Source of the DNA: Pseudomonas sp. MH9.2
GTDB taxonomy: Bacteria > Pseudomonadota > Gammaproteobacteria > Pseudomonadales > Pseudomonadaceae
Direction: 5' to 3'
Length of the DNA: 64,000 bases
Assembly (NCBI RefSeq): GCF_034353875.1
Contig: NZ_CP133784.1
Coordinates: forward strand, 1,302,001 to 1,366,000
Shown piece by piece: positions 34,986-45,245 of this stretch. How positions within the stretch are numbered: position 1 is the first letter of the stretch; every line of letters begins with the position of its first letter. A program made the position numbers and the translations under genes. The notes under the pieces were generated by a model. The model had not been told where the DNA came from and made no database searches. It was given only the letters and a program-made list of their open reading frames with translations.

Positions 34986-35876
34986 ATGAATCACCGTTCT
35001 GCGCTTGGCGCCCTGCATATTGGCGCCCTGATGTTCGGCCTGACCGGGGTATTCGGCAAACTGGCCGCCGCCTCGCCCTCGATCATCGTGTTCGGCCGCG
35101 CAGCTTTTGCAGTGATCGCCCTGGGCTTTTTCGCCCGTTTCGCCAGCAATACCGCCTGGCAATCACTGCGCGGCAGTGATTGGCGTCGACTGGTTCTGGG
35201 TGGGTTACTGCTGGCCGGGCATTGGGTGAGCTTTTTCATCTCCGTGAAAGTTGCCGGCGTGGCCATCGCGACACTGGGCTTTGCCAGCTTCCCGGCCTTT
35301 ACCGTGATCCTCGAAGGGCTGATTTTCCGCGAGCGGATTCGCAGCAATGAAATCATCCTGGTACTACTGGTCAGCATCGGGCTGGTGTTGGTCACCCCGG
35401 ATTTCGACCTCGCCAGTCAGGCCACTCTCGGCCTGCTGTGGTCCGTATTGTCCGGTTTACTGTTCTCACTGTTGTCTCTGACCAACCGCGCCAGCTCCGG
35501 GCGAATTCCGGCCGTACAGGCGGCGCTGTGTCAAAATCTGGTGGTCGCGGCGTGCCTGTTGCCTGCCGCGGCACCGGGGCTGAGCAGCGTCACGCCCCTC
35601 GACTGGCTGTGGATAAGTCTGCTTGGGGTTTTCTGTACAGGTGTGGCGCATAGCTTGTTCGTCGCCAGCCTGGCGGTAATAAAAGCGCGCACCGCCGCGA
35701 TGGTCTTTGCCCTTGAGCCGGTATACGGCATCACCTTCGCCTGGTTGCTGTTCGCCGAGCAGCCCACGGTGCGAATGTTGTTGGGTGGCGCACTGATCAT
35801 CGTCGCGATCGTGGTCTCGAGCCGGCTGGGATCTAAAACAATCGAGCACAAAGCCGACGCCGCTTCAGCCCACTGA
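34986..35876 (+). CDS. EamA/DMT-family transporter
   Basis: A 296-residue inner-membrane protein with ten predicted helices in two EamA repeats (LMFGLTGVFGKLAAASPSII and TLGLLWSVLSGLLFSLLSLT). DMT proteins mostly export amino acids or metabolites. The final helix region LEPVYGITFAWLLFAEQPTVR is the typical second-repeat end. Substrate is unknown. AAGGA sits 8 bases before the ATG. Confidence 0.9.
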   Translation: MNHRSALGALHIGALMFGLTGVFGKLAAASPSIIVFGRAAFAVIALGFFARFASNTAWQSLRGSDWRRLVLGGLLLAGHWVSFFISVKVAGVAIATLGFASFPAFTVILEGLIFRERIRSNEIILVLLVSIGLVLVTPDFDLASQATLGLLWSVLSGLLFSLLSLTNRASSGRIPAVQAALCQNLVVAACLLPAAAPGLSSVTPLDWLWISLLGVFCTGVAHSLFVASLAVIKARTAAMVFALEPVYGITFAWLLFAEQPTVRMLLGGALIIVAIVVSSRLGSKTIEHKADAASAH

Positions 35877-35880
35877 ATGC

Positions 35881-36171
35881 TTACGCCTGCGGACGATCGT
35901 TATGCCCCAGGTCGCGCTGCGGGTCGATCTGGTCACGCACTCGCTGCTTGAGTACCTTGGCTTCAGGGAACCCGCCATCAGCCTTGCGCTCCCAGATCTG
36001 CACACCATTGCACGTGATTCGAAACGCCCCACCGGTCGCAGGCTCCAGCGAGACCTTGCCCAGATCGTCGGAAAACGTGCTGAGCAACTCTTGAGCGAGC
36101 CACGCGGCCCGCAGAAGCCATTGGCATTGGGTGCAATAGGTGATGACGATTTCGGGTTTGACGGCAGACAT
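35881..36171 (-). CDS. SelT/SelW/SelH-like (Rdx) thioredoxin-fold protein
   Basis: A 96-residue protein with the CxxC redox motif YCTQCQW at its N-terminus, where eukaryotic selenoproteins have CxxU, and the family block EPATGGAFRITCNGVQIWERK. Bacterial members are assumed to be thiol oxidoreductases, with partners unknown. The ATG at 36171 (MSAVKPEIV) has AGGAT just upstream; a start seven codons earlier is possible. Confidence 0.87.
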   Translation of the reverse strand: MSAVKPEIVITYCTQCQWLLRAAWLAQELLSTFSDDLGKVSLEPATGGAFRITCNGVQIWERKADGGFPEAKVLKQRVRDQIDPQRDLGHNDRPQA

Positions 36172-36256
36172 ATCCTGACTCTCATTCCTCAAGGGTTGGC
36201 GTTAAAAGGCGCTTTATCTGAGTATGGGACCAATCTGCCCGCAACCACCCCCTCAA

Positions 36257-38410
36257 TCAGCTTATTCCCGCCAACAAATCCCGAGCAGTCTGCTGCTGGT
36301 TATCGTCGGTTTCGTTGATCACTTCCAGCAGCAGCTCACGTGCACTCTGCAGATCACCGTCATCAATCAACACTTGAGCCTGGTTGATTTTACTCAGAGG
36401 CTCCTCGGTCAGGTCGAGCATATCGAAGCCCGCCGAATCATCCATGAAGCCTTCAAGAAACGCATCATCCAGACTGTCGCTGTTGGCCTGAAGAATAGGC
36501 TCCGGCTCTGAGAAGTCGCTGAGGAACTGCTCATCAGGCATTTCGAAGACTTCCGGCAACTCTGTGAGGTTGGACGCGAAATCCAGGTCCGCCGTCAGCG
36601 GTTGTTCCGGCTGGCCTTTGCTGCGTGCGGCTGGCGTAGTTTCGAAGGGGTCGACCAAATCCCAATCGGCGTCCATTGACAGATCTTCCAGGTTCAATTG
36701 GAATTCATCGGCAGGCTGCGTGCTCAAGGAAGAGGCAACAGGTTCATTGACGACAACTTCAGGCAGCACCGGCTCTGACGAAGGCAGCGGGATGGTCACC
36801 AACGCGGGTGACGGTGTCGCGAACAACTGGGGATGCTGCGCGCGTATTTCCTGCAATTTGTCCGCACTAAGCCCCTGCTCGAGCGCCGCTTGCTCCTCGC
36901 GGGCAAAACCGTCGGCGTCGCCCTGCTGGGCCAGTAACTCAAGAATTCTCAGGCGCAGATCCGTGCGCTGCGGCTGTGTCTGCAGTGCGTCACGCAAAAT
37001 ACCCAGCGCCTCACTGATCCGGCCGTAAGCGATATAAATGCTCGCACCGTCCATGGCATCGGTGGCAGTACCAGCCAACCGTTGGGTACCAGGCGCCGGA
37101 ACCGCAACCACCGGAGCTGTAGGTGGAACGACCACAGAAGACTTTTCAACCATGGGCACAGCGGCCGTCATCGTGGGTCTCGGCGCAGGCGTGTCGACGA
37201 TATTCTGCACCGGCAGGGCGTTTATCAACCGTTTGCGCCGTACGGAATAAGCCAGTACCAGCAATAACAGCAGCACCAACACTGCACCCGACAACAGCAG
37301 CATGTTGCCGGATGATTCCTCCGCTGGCGCCTCGGTTACTGGCGGGGCGGGCACCGCCGTTGGCGTCACGGCAACAGCTGGCACAACGGGGGTGACCGTT
37401 TTGGTTGTGGATAACTTTAGTTCAGCCAGGGCGGCATTCAGTTCGGTGAGTTGCTTGTCTTTACCCGAAATCTGCCCCTCAAGCGCTTGCATCTGCCCTT
37501 TCAGGTCGCCCACGGTTTTGGTCAGTTGCTGGTTCTCGATAACGGTGCTGGCCAGTTGCTCAGCGTTTTGCTGCAACCCATTCGCAGAAGCTGCTGCTTC
37601 ACTTGCCGCCGAAGGGGGTGGCGTAGTTTGAGTGGCCGCCGCGACCGAAGGCGCCACCGTCGAACGCGGCAGGACCGCACTGTCTGGCAGCAGCAGGCTC
37701 TGTCCGACGTTCAACCGAGTGCTGTTACCGTTGGGAAACGCCTGGGGATTGAGCGCCTCGATACCTCGGGCCAGCTCACTGGCGGAAGTTTTGCTGCCCG
37801 GCCCTTGCAGACGCCTGGCAATCGTTCCGAGGTTATCGCCGCTGGCAACTGTGTAGCGATTACCCTGCACCGCTTGCGGCGGCGCGACAGGCATACGTGA
37901 TTCACCACCGCTCTGTAAAGAAGGATCGGCCCGCCTGGAGCGCGACGCGGCTGCACCTATCGCCGAGTCAGGCGGATCGAGCAACACCGTATAAGCATGC
38001 AGCACGTCGCCATTAGGGCGAACCAGACGCACCAGAAAGTTAAGGTAAGGCTCAGTGACTGCCCTTCTCGACTCCACATGCACCACGCCATGATTGCCAT
38101 GGACGATGGGAGTAAAGTGCAGATCGTTAAAAAAGAACAGACGTTCGATGCCAGCCCGGCTGAAGGCTTCCGGCGAAGCAAGACTCGCCACAATGTCATC
38201 CGCGCTCAGGCCTGCGGTTTCTACCAATTCGATATCGGCATTGAACGGCTGATTCAACGCCGAATGCAGGGTGATCTCTCCAAGCCCCAACGCTGGGGCC
38301 AGTGCCGAATAAAACAGTGATGTTGCGGCCGCAGCCACACACCATTGACGAACGACCTGCCGCAACGGGCGATCGGCGCGCGTTAACGCGGCCTGAGAAC
38401 TCTTCAGCAT
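36257..38410 (-). CDS. FimV-like LysM membrane protein
   Basis: A 717-residue protein of FimV architecture. A signal-like N-terminus is followed by the FimV N-terminal domain (GLGEITLHSALNQPFNADIEL), a LysM motif at about 210-255 (YTVASGDNLGTIARRLQ), a coiled coil (QLASTVIENQQLTKTVGDLK), one transmembrane helix (LLLSGAVLVLLLLLVLAYSV), a TPR-like domain (YIAYGRISEALGILRDAL) and the acidic C-terminus with the FimV domain INQAQVLIDDGDLQSARELL. FimV proteins organise cell poles and type IV pili; this paralogue is probably a polar or peptidoglycan-associated scaffold. AAGGAT precedes ATG 38410. Confidence 0.9.
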   Translation of the reverse strand: MLKSSQAALTRADRPLRQVVRQWCVAAAATSLFYSALAPALGLGEITLHSALNQPFNADIELVETAGLSADDIVASLASPEAFSRAGIERLFFFNDLHFTPIVHGNHGVVHVESRRAVTEPYLNFLVRLVRPNGDVLHAYTVLLDPPDSAIGAAASRSRRADPSLQSGGESRMPVAPPQAVQGNRYTVASGDNLGTIARRLQGPGSKTSASELARGIEALNPQAFPNGNSTRLNVGQSLLLPDSAVLPRSTVAPSVAAATQTTPPPSAASEAAASANGLQQNAEQLASTVIENQQLTKTVGDLKGQMQALEGQISGKDKQLTELNAALAELKLSTTKTVTPVVPAVAVTPTAVPAPPVTEAPAEESSGNMLLLSGAVLVLLLLLVLAYSVRRKRLINALPVQNIVDTPAPRPTMTAAVPMVEKSSVVVPPTAPVVAVPAPGTQRLAGTATDAMDGASIYIAYGRISEALGILRDALQTQPQRTDLRLRILELLAQQGDADGFAREEQAALEQGLSADKLQEIRAQHPQLFATPSPALVTIPLPSSEPVLPEVVVNEPVASSLSTQPADEFQLNLEDLSMDADWDLVDPFETTPAARSKGQPEQPLTADLDFASNLTELPEVFEMPDEQFLSDFSEPEPILQANSDSLDDAFLEGFMDDSAGFDMLDLTEEPLSKINQAQVLIDDGDLQSARELLLEVINETDDNQQQTARDLLAGIS

Positions 38411-38562
38411 GAAAATCCTTATAAAAACCAAAGCAGGCTTCTCAGCACATTCGCTGTCACACGCAGATAGCGCAAGTATGGGGGCAAATCGGGCCTGATG
38501 CTCGCACGCTTTCACCAATGCTTAAAGGGGTAAAAGCGCTTGAGCCACTGAATACCGGGTGT

Positions 38563-38997
38563 TCAGGATTTTTCCAGGTTCGCCAGGATCCGTGCGTGTA
38601 CCCGCATGCAGATTCTCAGCTCGTCCTCGTCGATGCCGACGAAAAGTTCATGACGCAGCGCGGTGGCGATTGTCTCGATTTTGTCGATCAGCGGCCGCGC
38701 CGTTGCACATAGAACGATTTTTTTAGCCCGCCGATCTTCAACCACCGCCTGACGCAGAACCAGCCCCTGAGCTTCCAGACTGTCGAGCAAACGCGCAAGG
38801 GTCGGCCCTTCGACGCCAACACTCTGCGCCAACTCACGTTGCGTCGGTGCTTCTTCGAAGCGCGCAAGGTGCAACAGCACCAGCCAGCGCGCCTGCGACA
38901 GGCCCAGGTCAGCGAGGCGCCGGTCCAACTCGGCTCGCCAGCCACGTGACATCTGCGCCAATTGCATGCCGAAGCGGTGTTGATCAGTTAAAGGCAT
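38563..38997 (-). CDS. MarR/SlyA-family transcriptional regulator
   Basis: A 144-residue winged-helix regulator. LVLLHLARFEEAPTQRELAQSVGVEGPTLARLLDSLEAQGLV is the helix-turn-helix and EDRRAKKIVL the wing. The sequence is close to SlyA, which often reacts to aromatic compounds or stress. No strong ribosome site precedes the ATG at 38997. A perfect palindrome at 39023-39035 lies 25 bp upstream and is a likely autoregulatory operator. It follows recQ on the same strand with 120 bp between. Confidence 0.9.
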   Translation of the reverse strand: MPLTDQHRFGMQLAQMSRGWRAELDRRLADLGLSQARWLVLLHLARFEEAPTQRELAQSVGVEGPTLARLLDSLEAQGLVLRQAVVEDRRAKKIVLCATARPLIDKIETIATALRHELFVGIDEDELRICMRVHARILANLEKS

Positions 38998-39022
38998 AGG
39001 AAACTCATGATTAAAGGCTTGT

Positions 39023-39035
39023 ACTAATTATTAGT
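39023..39035. promoter_or_regulatory. Candidate MarR operator
   Basis: ACTAAT-T-ATTAGT is a perfect 13-bp AT-rich palindrome, with partly matching flanks (GT and CA), just upstream of the marR-type gene. SlyA/MarR proteins bind such palindromes over their own promoters. Confidence 0.6.
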
Positions 39036-39117
39036 CAGCTAACCATGATGCCCGCACCGAGGCAAGTGTCACCCACTGTAACCAATCGTCGCAGGGGGGT
39101 ATAAAACCTCAGGAAAA

Positions 39118-41247
39118 TCAGACCTCGAACTCGGACTGCAGCGCCGCGCGCACGCAATACAGCACGCCGTCTGGCACGCGACCGGCGAATTGTGCGGCAA
39201 CGGCTGCAACCGCGGGCAACTCTCCTTCGCCATCAAGGAACGCATCCTGAATTTCACTGAGCACGTCTTCAGGCAAATCCAGCGCTTGCTCCAGTGATAA
39301 TTGCTGCTTGCCGATGGCCTCCGCGAGCATCGTGTAGACATTCTTTTCGGTGCACTGCAACTGACCGGCGATCTGCGCCGGCGTCATCCCGGCGCGGGCC
39401 AGGCTGATCAATTCGTGACGCACGTCAGCCACAACCCTTGGCGCCTCGGCTGTACCGCCGAGAACCTCGAGGAACGCCTCACCATAACGCTCCAGCTTGC
39501 GCGCACCGACGCCACTGACCTGGGCCATTTCCGGCAACGATCCGGGCTTGCTGCGCAACATCTCGAGCAGGGTCGAGTCGGGAAAAATGACATAAGGCGG
39601 CACCCCATGCTCTTCGGCCAATTTGCGCCGCAGGGCGCGCAAGGCCTCCCACTGTTCGCGCTCTTCGCCACGGACCAATTGACTGGCCGGGCTGCCCGAA
39701 CCGCTTTTCGGGGTCGTTTGCGGTTTCAAATCACGACGTAGCTCAAGCGTGACTTCGCCGCGCAAGAGGGGCCGGCAGGTATCACTCAACCGCAGGCCGC
39801 CGTAGCCTTCCAAGTCGATATCAGCCAGGCCGCGCGCCACCAACTGGCGGAACAGCGAGCGCCACTCGCCTTCGGTACGCGCCTTGCCGACGCCGAAAAC
39901 CGCCAGATGTTGGTGGCCAAAGCTCTTCACTTTATCGTTGTCGCGACCCAGCAGCACATCCACCAGATGGCCGACGCCATAACGCTGGCCGGTGCGATAA
40001 ATCGCCGACAGTGCCTGACGCGCAGGCTCGGTGGCGTCCCAGGTCTGCACGCCGTCGACACAGTTGTCGCAATGACCGCACGGGTTAGGCATGTCTTCGT
40101 CGAAGTAGGCCAGCAGCGTCTGTCGACGGCAGCGGGTCTCTTCACAAAGCGACAACATGGCGTCGAGTTTGTGTTGCTCAAGGCGCTTGTGTCGCTCGTC
40201 GCCTTCGGAGTTTTGCAGCATCTGCTTGAGCATCAATACGTCTTGCAGCCCGTAGGCCATCCAGGCATCGGCGGGCAGGCCATCACGGCCGGAGCGCCCC
40301 GTCTCCTGGTAGTACGCCTCCAACGACTTGGGCAAGTCCATATGGGCGACGAACCGCACGTTGGGTTTGTCGATGCCCATACCGAAAGCGATGGTCGCGA
40401 CCATGATCAGGCCTTCCTCATTGAGGAAGCGCTTCTGGTTGAAGGCACGTGTCTCGTTAGGCAGCCCGGCGTGGTATGGCAAAGCCGGATAGCCGTTGTC
40501 ACACAGAAAAGCGGCGACTTCATCGACCTTTTTGCGGGACAGACAATAAACAATGCCTGCATCGCTGCGCCGCTCGGAAAGGAATGCCAGCAGCTGTTTG
40601 CGCGGCTGCTCCTTGGGCACGATGCGATAAAAGATGTTGGGGCGGTCGAAACTGGAGAGGAAGCGCTCGGCGTTCTGTAGATGCAGGCGCTCGACGATCT
40701 CTTCACGGGTGCGTTTATCGGCCGTGGCGGTCAGGGCGATACGCGGCACATCGGGGAACAACTCGGCAAGTTGCCCCAGTTTCAAGTATTCAGGACGGAA
40801 ATCATGCCCCCACTGTGACACGCAGTGCGCTTCGTCGATGGCAAACAGGGCGATTTTCAGGTTCTGCAGGAAGGCCAGCATCCGTGGCTGAACCAGGCGC
40901 TCGGGCGCCAGATAGAGCATCTTGATCTCGCCCAACCGAATTCGGTTTGCCAGATCCCGCTGTTGCTCTGCGCTCAGTGTGGAGTTCAACGCGGCCGCCG
41001 ACACACCCAGTTCTTCCAGGGTCGCAACCTGATCGTCCATCAAGGCAATCAGCGGTGAAACTACCACTGCCAAGCCTTCGCGCAGCAGGCCCGGGACCTG
41101 GAAGCACAAGGACTTGCCGCCACCGGTGGGCATCAACACCAAGGCATCGCCGCCATTGGCAACACGCTCAATAATGGCACCTTGGCGACCACGAAAGCTG
41201 TCGTAACCAAAGATGTCTTTAAGTACGCGTTGAGCCTGTTCGAGCAT
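39118..41247 (-). CDS. recQ: ATP-dependent DNA helicase RecQ
   Basis: A 709-residue 3'-5' helicase for recombination and fork repair. Motif I is [13 protein letters not shown], motif II DEAH, and motif [12 protein letters not shown]. The zinc-binding cysteines are in [15 protein letters not shown] and NPCGHCDNC, followed by the winged-helix and an HRDC domain ([18 protein letters not shown] to [13 protein letters not shown]). A further C-terminal region with [22 protein letters not shown] looks like a helix-turn-helix extension. The ATG at 41247 ([20 protein letters not shown]) matches other RecQ starts. Confidence 0.97.
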   Translation of the reverse strand: MLEQAQRVLKDIFGYDSFRGRQGAIIERVANGGDALVLMPTGGGKSLCFQVPGLLREGLAVVVSPLIALMDDQVATLEELGVSAAALNSTLSAEQQRDLANRIRLGEIKMLYLAPERLVQPRMLAFLQNLKIALFAIDEAHCVSQWGHDFRPEYLKLGQLAELFPDVPRIALTATADKRTREEIVERLHLQNAERFLSSFDRPNIFYRIVPKEQPRKQLLAFLSERRSDAGIVYCLSRKKVDEVAAFLCDNGYPALPYHAGLPNETRAFNQKRFLNEEGLIMVATIAFGMGIDKPNVRFVAHMDLPKSLEAYYQETGRSGRDGLPADAWMAYGLQDVLMLKQMLQNSEGDERHKRLEQHKLDAMLSLCEETRCRRQTLLAYFDEDMPNPCGHCDNCVDGVQTWDATEPARQALSAIYRTGQRYGVGHLVDVLLGRDNDKVKSFGHQHLAVFGVGKARTEGEWRSLFRQLVARGLADIDLEGYGGLRLSDTCRPLLRGEVTLELRRDLKPQTTPKSGSGSPASQLVRGEEREQWEALRALRRKLAEEHGVPPYVIFPDSTLLEMLRSKPGSLPEMAQVSGVGARKLERYGEAFLEVLGGTAEAPRVVADVRHELISLARAGMTPAQIAGQLQCTEKNVYTMLAEAIGKQQLSLEQALDLPEDVLSEIQDAFLDGEGELPAVAAVAAQFAGRVPDGVLYCVRAALQSEFEV

Positions 41248-41469
41248 AAAAACCCCAAAATATTGCAGAAGCGACCCTGCTACAGCCTGTCGCAATCGCT
41301 ATTGGCATCGCAAAGCGCGGCATTATACCCGAGGGGTTCCAGGCAAAGCACAAAGGCGATACCGGCGGTCGATATAAAAGACATAACAGCTTCTAAGCGC
41401 CTCTGTACTGGCGCGCAGGCCTTACACAGCCTAGAATTCAGCATTGTTTATTCCCAAGGTAGCCCGTCA

Positions 41470-42057
41470 ATGTCCTTCGCTGAGCAACTACACCGCCTGC
41501 AAGCCTTCCTCGATGCCGATGAGCTGCATGACGAAGCGCTGGACTATGTGGCCGCCCACGGCTACCTGACCGCGCTGTCGATCTGTGCCGAAACGGTCCC
41601 TGAGCGTGAGTGGATCGATACGCTGTTCTCTGAGCCGCCGCATTACACCAGTGATGCCCAGCGCGAAGAAATCGAAGCCACGCTGATCCAGCTGCAGGCG
41701 CACATCGCCCGCCAACTGGCATCCGACGAAGAGTTCGAATTGCCGTGTGATCTGGACCTCGGTGACGAGCCGGATGACTCCGACCTCCGCGGCTGGTGCA
41801 TCGGCTTCATGGAAGGCGTGTTCCTGCGCGAAAACGCATGGTTCGAAAGCGCCGAAGACGAAGTCAGCGAAATGCTCCTGCCGATCATGGTCGGTTCGGG
41901 TCTGTTCGACGAACAACCAGAATTTGCCGACATCGCTCAGGACGCCAATCTGATGGATGACATGATTGTGCAGATCCCGGAAGCACTGACCGCGCTGTAC
42001 CTGCTCCTGCAGGCGCCAGACGAGAAGCCAGCGATTCTCAAGCCTCGCCACCACTGA
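41470..42057 (+). CDS. YecA/UPF0149-family protein
   Basis: A 195-residue acidic protein (YgfB/YecA family) with no signal peptide. MSFAEQLHRLQAFLDADELHDEALDYVAAHGYLTAL and LRGWCIGFMEGVFL are family-typical. It lacks the C-terminal SEC-C zinc motif seen in many YecA proteins. The ATG at 41470 has AAGGT before it; longer readings upstream cross the recQ promoter and are unlikely. Function is unknown. Confidence 0.86.
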   Translation: MSFAEQLHRLQAFLDADELHDEALDYVAAHGYLTALSICAETVPEREWIDTLFSEPPHYTSDAQREEIEATLIQLQAHIARQLASDEEFELPCDLDLGDEPDDSDLRGWCIGFMEGVFLRENAWFESAEDEVSEMLLPIMVGSGLFDEQPEFADIAQDANLMDDMIVQIPEALTALYLLLQAPDEKPAILKPRHH

Positions 42058-42083
42058 GTCCACGCCTACGGCACAAGGCCCGA

Positions 42084-42112
42084 GACGCACAAGCAAACAC
42101 TGCTTGTGCGTC
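42084..42112. repeat. Perfect 12-bp hairpin between the YecA-family gene and thiolase
   Basis: GACGCACAAGCA-AACAC-TGCTTGTGCGTC is a perfect stem with a 5-base loop, 27 bp after the YecA-family stop. It is convergent to the thiolase gene. There is no T-run on either strand. It may be a weak bidirectional terminator or an RNA-end stabiliser. Confidence 0.6.
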
Positions 42113-42275
42113 GCGCACTTCAAGACTCTGGCTGGCTGGCTAGTGTGGCGCTGATGACGGCCCATGTCCTGCGGCACAGGCTTTAGGCGTTCCATCAGAG
42201 ATGATGCACCCACAAAGGTCGCAAATACCCTGTGGGTGCACATTCACTCGCGAAGACGATCTATCCGCCAGCGCT

Positions 42276-43460
42276 CTATTTGAACGTTTCAAACAACCCA
42301 GTCGCCCCCATCCCACCTCCGACACACATGGTCACGATGCCGTAGCGCAGATTGCGCCGTTGCAGTTCACGGACCAAATGGCCGACCTGGCGCGAGCCGG
42401 TCATGCCGAACGGGTGGCCGATGGAGATCGAACCGCCGCTGAGGTTGTATTTGGCGTTGTCGATTCCCAGACGATCACGCGCATACAGACACTGCGACGC
42501 AAAGGCTTCATTGAGTTCCCAAAGGTCGATGTCGGCCACTTGCAAGCCTTTAGCCTTGAGCAATTTGGGCACCGAGAACACCGGGCCAATCCCCATCTCG
42601 TCCGGCTCGCAACCCGCCACCGTGAAACCACGGAAAAACGCACGCGGTTCGAGGCCCAGTTCCAGGGCTTTTTCCAGGCTCATCACCAACGTCATCGAAG
42701 CCCCGTCGGACAACTGCGACGAGTTGCCAGCGGTTACCGAACCGTCTTCTGCGAACACCGGCTTCAGGCCCGCCAGGCTTTCCAGCGTGGTGTCCGGACG
42801 ATTGCAGTCGTCACGATCAACGATGCCTTCAACCAGGCTAATCGCACCGGTATTTTTGTCCTCGACGCGGTAGGTCACGGCCATCGGCACGATTTCATCG
42901 TCGAACAGCCCAGCAGCTTGGGCGGCTGCGGTGCGGTGCTGACTTTGCAAGGCGTAGAGATCTTGCTGCTCGCGGCTGACATGGTAGCGGCGCGCGACGA
43001 TTTCGGCAGTCTGACCCATGGGAAAGTAAATCCCCGGCACCTGTTCCTTAAGCAATGGATTGATCAGGTTGTCGGTGTTGATGCTTTTCATCGTCAGGCT
43101 GATCGATTCGACACCACCGGCAACAATGATCTCGCTGCAACCGGAGGCGATCTGGTTGGCTGCGATTGCAATGGCCTGCAAGCCCGATGAGCAGTAGCGG
43201 TTGAGGGTCATGCCAGGGACCTGGATACCCAGCTTGGACAGCACCGCCACATTGCGCCCGATGTTGTAGCCCTGCGCGCCTTCGTTGGAGCCGGCACCGA
43301 CGATGCAGTCCTCGACCAACGCCGGGGCCAGGCCATTGCGCGTCAACAGTGCGTTGACGCAATGGGCTGCCATGTCATCGGGACGGGTCTGGTTGAACTT
43401 GCCGCGAAACGACTTGGCCAATCCCGTCCGCACGCTATCGACAATCACCACTTCACGCAT
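42276..43460 (-). CDS. Acetyl-CoA C-acyltransferase (thiolase)
   Basis: A 394-residue thiolase with nucleophilic Cys90 in NRYCSSGLQA, GHPFGMTG, and the second catalytic Cys in MCVGGGMGATGLF. It cleaves 3-ketoacyl-CoA to acetyl-CoA and a shortened acyl-CoA. No fadB partner is adjacent, so it may be one of several thiolases rather than FadA of the main beta-oxidation complex. GGAGG upstream of ATG 43460 is clear. Confidence 0.93.
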   Translation of the reverse strand: MREVVIVDSVRTGLAKSFRGKFNQTRPDDMAAHCVNALLTRNGLAPALVEDCIVGAGSNEGAQGYNIGRNVAVLSKLGIQVPGMTLNRYCSSGLQAIAIAANQIASGCSEIIVAGGVESISLTMKSINTDNLINPLLKEQVPGIYFPMGQTAEIVARRYHVSREQQDLYALQSQHRTAAAQAAGLFDDEIVPMAVTYRVEDKNTGAISLVEGIVDRDDCNRPDTTLESLAGLKPVFAEDGSVTAGNSSQLSDGASMTLVMSLEKALELGLEPRAFFRGFTVAGCEPDEMGIGPVFSVPKLLKAKGLQVADIDLWELNEAFASQCLYARDRLGIDNAKYNLSGGSISIGHPFGMTGSRQVGHLVRELQRRNLRYGIVTMCVGGGMGATGLFETFK

Positions 43461-43563
43461 GACACACCTCCACTCTTATTGTTGATGAGAAGGCATTGAG
43501 CATAGGGCCAGATAATCCTTGTCCGCGATTATCATTCACTGGCTGTATGGAAAATCATGGTGG

Positions 43564-45063
43564 TTACTTAGACTTTGTGTCCTTTTCAAAAGCGGCTTCC
43601 AGCGCGTTATTGATCGTGCGTAACACCTTCACCCGCGCCCAGCGTTTGTCATTGGCCTCAACCAGGGTCCACGGCGCGATTTCAGTACTGGTACGATCAA
43701 CCATGTCGCCCACAGCCGCGCGATAGTCCGGCCATCTCTGACGGTTGCGCCAGTCGTCCTCGGTGATTTTGAAGCGTTTGAACGGAATCTGTTCCCGCGC
43801 CTCAAAACGCTCCAGTTGAGTCAGCTCATCAATGGCCAGCCAGAACTTGACTACCACAGTGCCGGCATCGGTCAGCTGTTCTTCGAAATCGTTGATCTCG
43901 CTGTACGCCCGGAGCCAATCTGCCGAGCTGCAAAAACCCTCAACGCGCTCTACCAGCACCCGGCCATACCATGACCTATCGAACACGGTAAATTTGCCAC
44001 GTGGCGGCATGTGCCGCCAGAAGCGCCAGAGATAAGGCTGTGCACGCTCGTCCTCGGTGGGCGCGGCAATCGGCACAATATTGTACTGACGCGGGTCCAG
44101 CGCCGCCGCGACCCGCCGGATGGCGCCGCCTTTGCCTGCGGCATCATTGCCTTCGAATACCGCTACCAGCGAGTGCCGCTTCATACGTTTATCACGCACG
44201 TTGCCCGCCAGGCGCGCCTGCTCGGTAATCAATTGTTCTTCGTAATCTTCTTTTTCCAGATGCTGAGTCATGTCGAGACTGTTCAGCAGGCTGAGGTCAT
44301 CAATATTGGTCGGCAGTGGGCCAATGGTCAGCGGACCTTGAGCGGGTCTTTTATTGGCCAAGGCGGCCTGTAGCCCTTCGAGCAACAGGCGCCCGACGGT
44401 CAGGCTGCGATAATGCGGATCCACGCCTTCGATGACATGCCAAGGGGCATAATCATGGCTGGTACGACGCAGCACACGCTCACCGTAGCGAACAAATTTG
44501 TCGTAGGTTTTCGATTGTTGCCAGTCCAGCGGACTAATGCGCCAGCTGTGCAAAGGGTCATCCACAAGCAACTTGAGCCGAGCCTTCATCTGCTTCTTGG
44601 ACAGGTGAAACCAGAACTTGAAAATCAGTGCGCCCTCATCACAGAGCATTCTCTCCAGACGTTCAGCCCCATTGATTGCCTGATCGAGCACGGCATCCTT
44701 GAAGTGGCCATGCACCCGCCCCTGAATCATCTGGCTGTACCAATTGCCAAAGAAAATCCCCATACGCCCCTTCGCCGGCAAATGCCGCCAATAGCGCCAC
44801 GCGGGTGGTCGGGCCAGTTCTTCGTCAGTCTGCTGATCGAACGTACGCACCTCGATCAGCCGTGGGTCCATCCATTCATTGAGCAGCTTAATCGTCTCGC
44901 CCTTGCCCGCGCCTTCGACGCCGTTGATCAATACAATCACCGGAAAACGCGCCTGCTGCTTGAGTTCGAATTGCGCGTCGAGCAACGCCTCACGCAGCGC
45001 CGGCACCTCGGCGTCGTAAGTTTCTTTGTCAATGGCGTGACCGATTTCGGCGGATTCGAACAT
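43564..45063 (-). CDS. pap: Polyphosphate:AMP phosphotransferase (two-domain PPK2)
   Basis: A 499-residue enzyme of two fused PPK2 domains. Walker A motifs are NGVEGAGKGET in the first half and EGNDAAGKGGA in the second, with lid sequences RPPAWRYWRHLPAKG and QPYLWRFWRHMPPRG. Two-domain PPK2s of class II phosphorylate AMP to ADP with polyphosphate; usually only the C-terminal half is catalytic. The ATG at 45063 (MFESAEIGHAIDKE) is preceded by GGGGAG; 15 residues upstream in frame are dispensable. Confidence 0.93.
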   Translation of the reverse strand: MFESAEIGHAIDKETYDAEVPALREALLDAQFELKQQARFPVIVLINGVEGAGKGETIKLLNEWMDPRLIEVRTFDQQTDEELARPPAWRYWRHLPAKGRMGIFFGNWYSQMIQGRVHGHFKDAVLDQAINGAERLERMLCDEGALIFKFWFHLSKKQMKARLKLLVDDPLHSWRISPLDWQQSKTYDKFVRYGERVLRRTSHDYAPWHVIEGVDPHYRSLTVGRLLLEGLQAALANKRPAQGPLTIGPLPTNIDDLSLLNSLDMTQHLEKEDYEEQLITEQARLAGNVRDKRMKRHSLVAVFEGNDAAGKGGAIRRVAAALDPRQYNIVPIAAPTEDERAQPYLWRFWRHMPPRGKFTVFDRSWYGRVLVERVEGFCSSADWLRAYSEINDFEEQLTDAGTVVVKFWLAIDELTQLERFEAREQIPFKRFKITEDDWRNRQRWPDYRAAVGDMVDRTSTEIAPWTLVEANDKRWARVKVLRTINNALEAAFEKDTKSK

Positions 45064-45245
45064 GCACAGCTCCCCTTCAAGATCGTCAAGACTAACGGAT
45101 CGCATCAATCAATGCTGGGTAAGACAGCCATTCGTTGCGATGGGTCAATTGAACAGGCTTCAGGGACCCGCTTCTACCCCTTTGCGCCCTCACCGGTTCG
45201 CTGATTGCGTTAATATCCCGCGCTCCTGCTGCCGCCGAGCCGACC

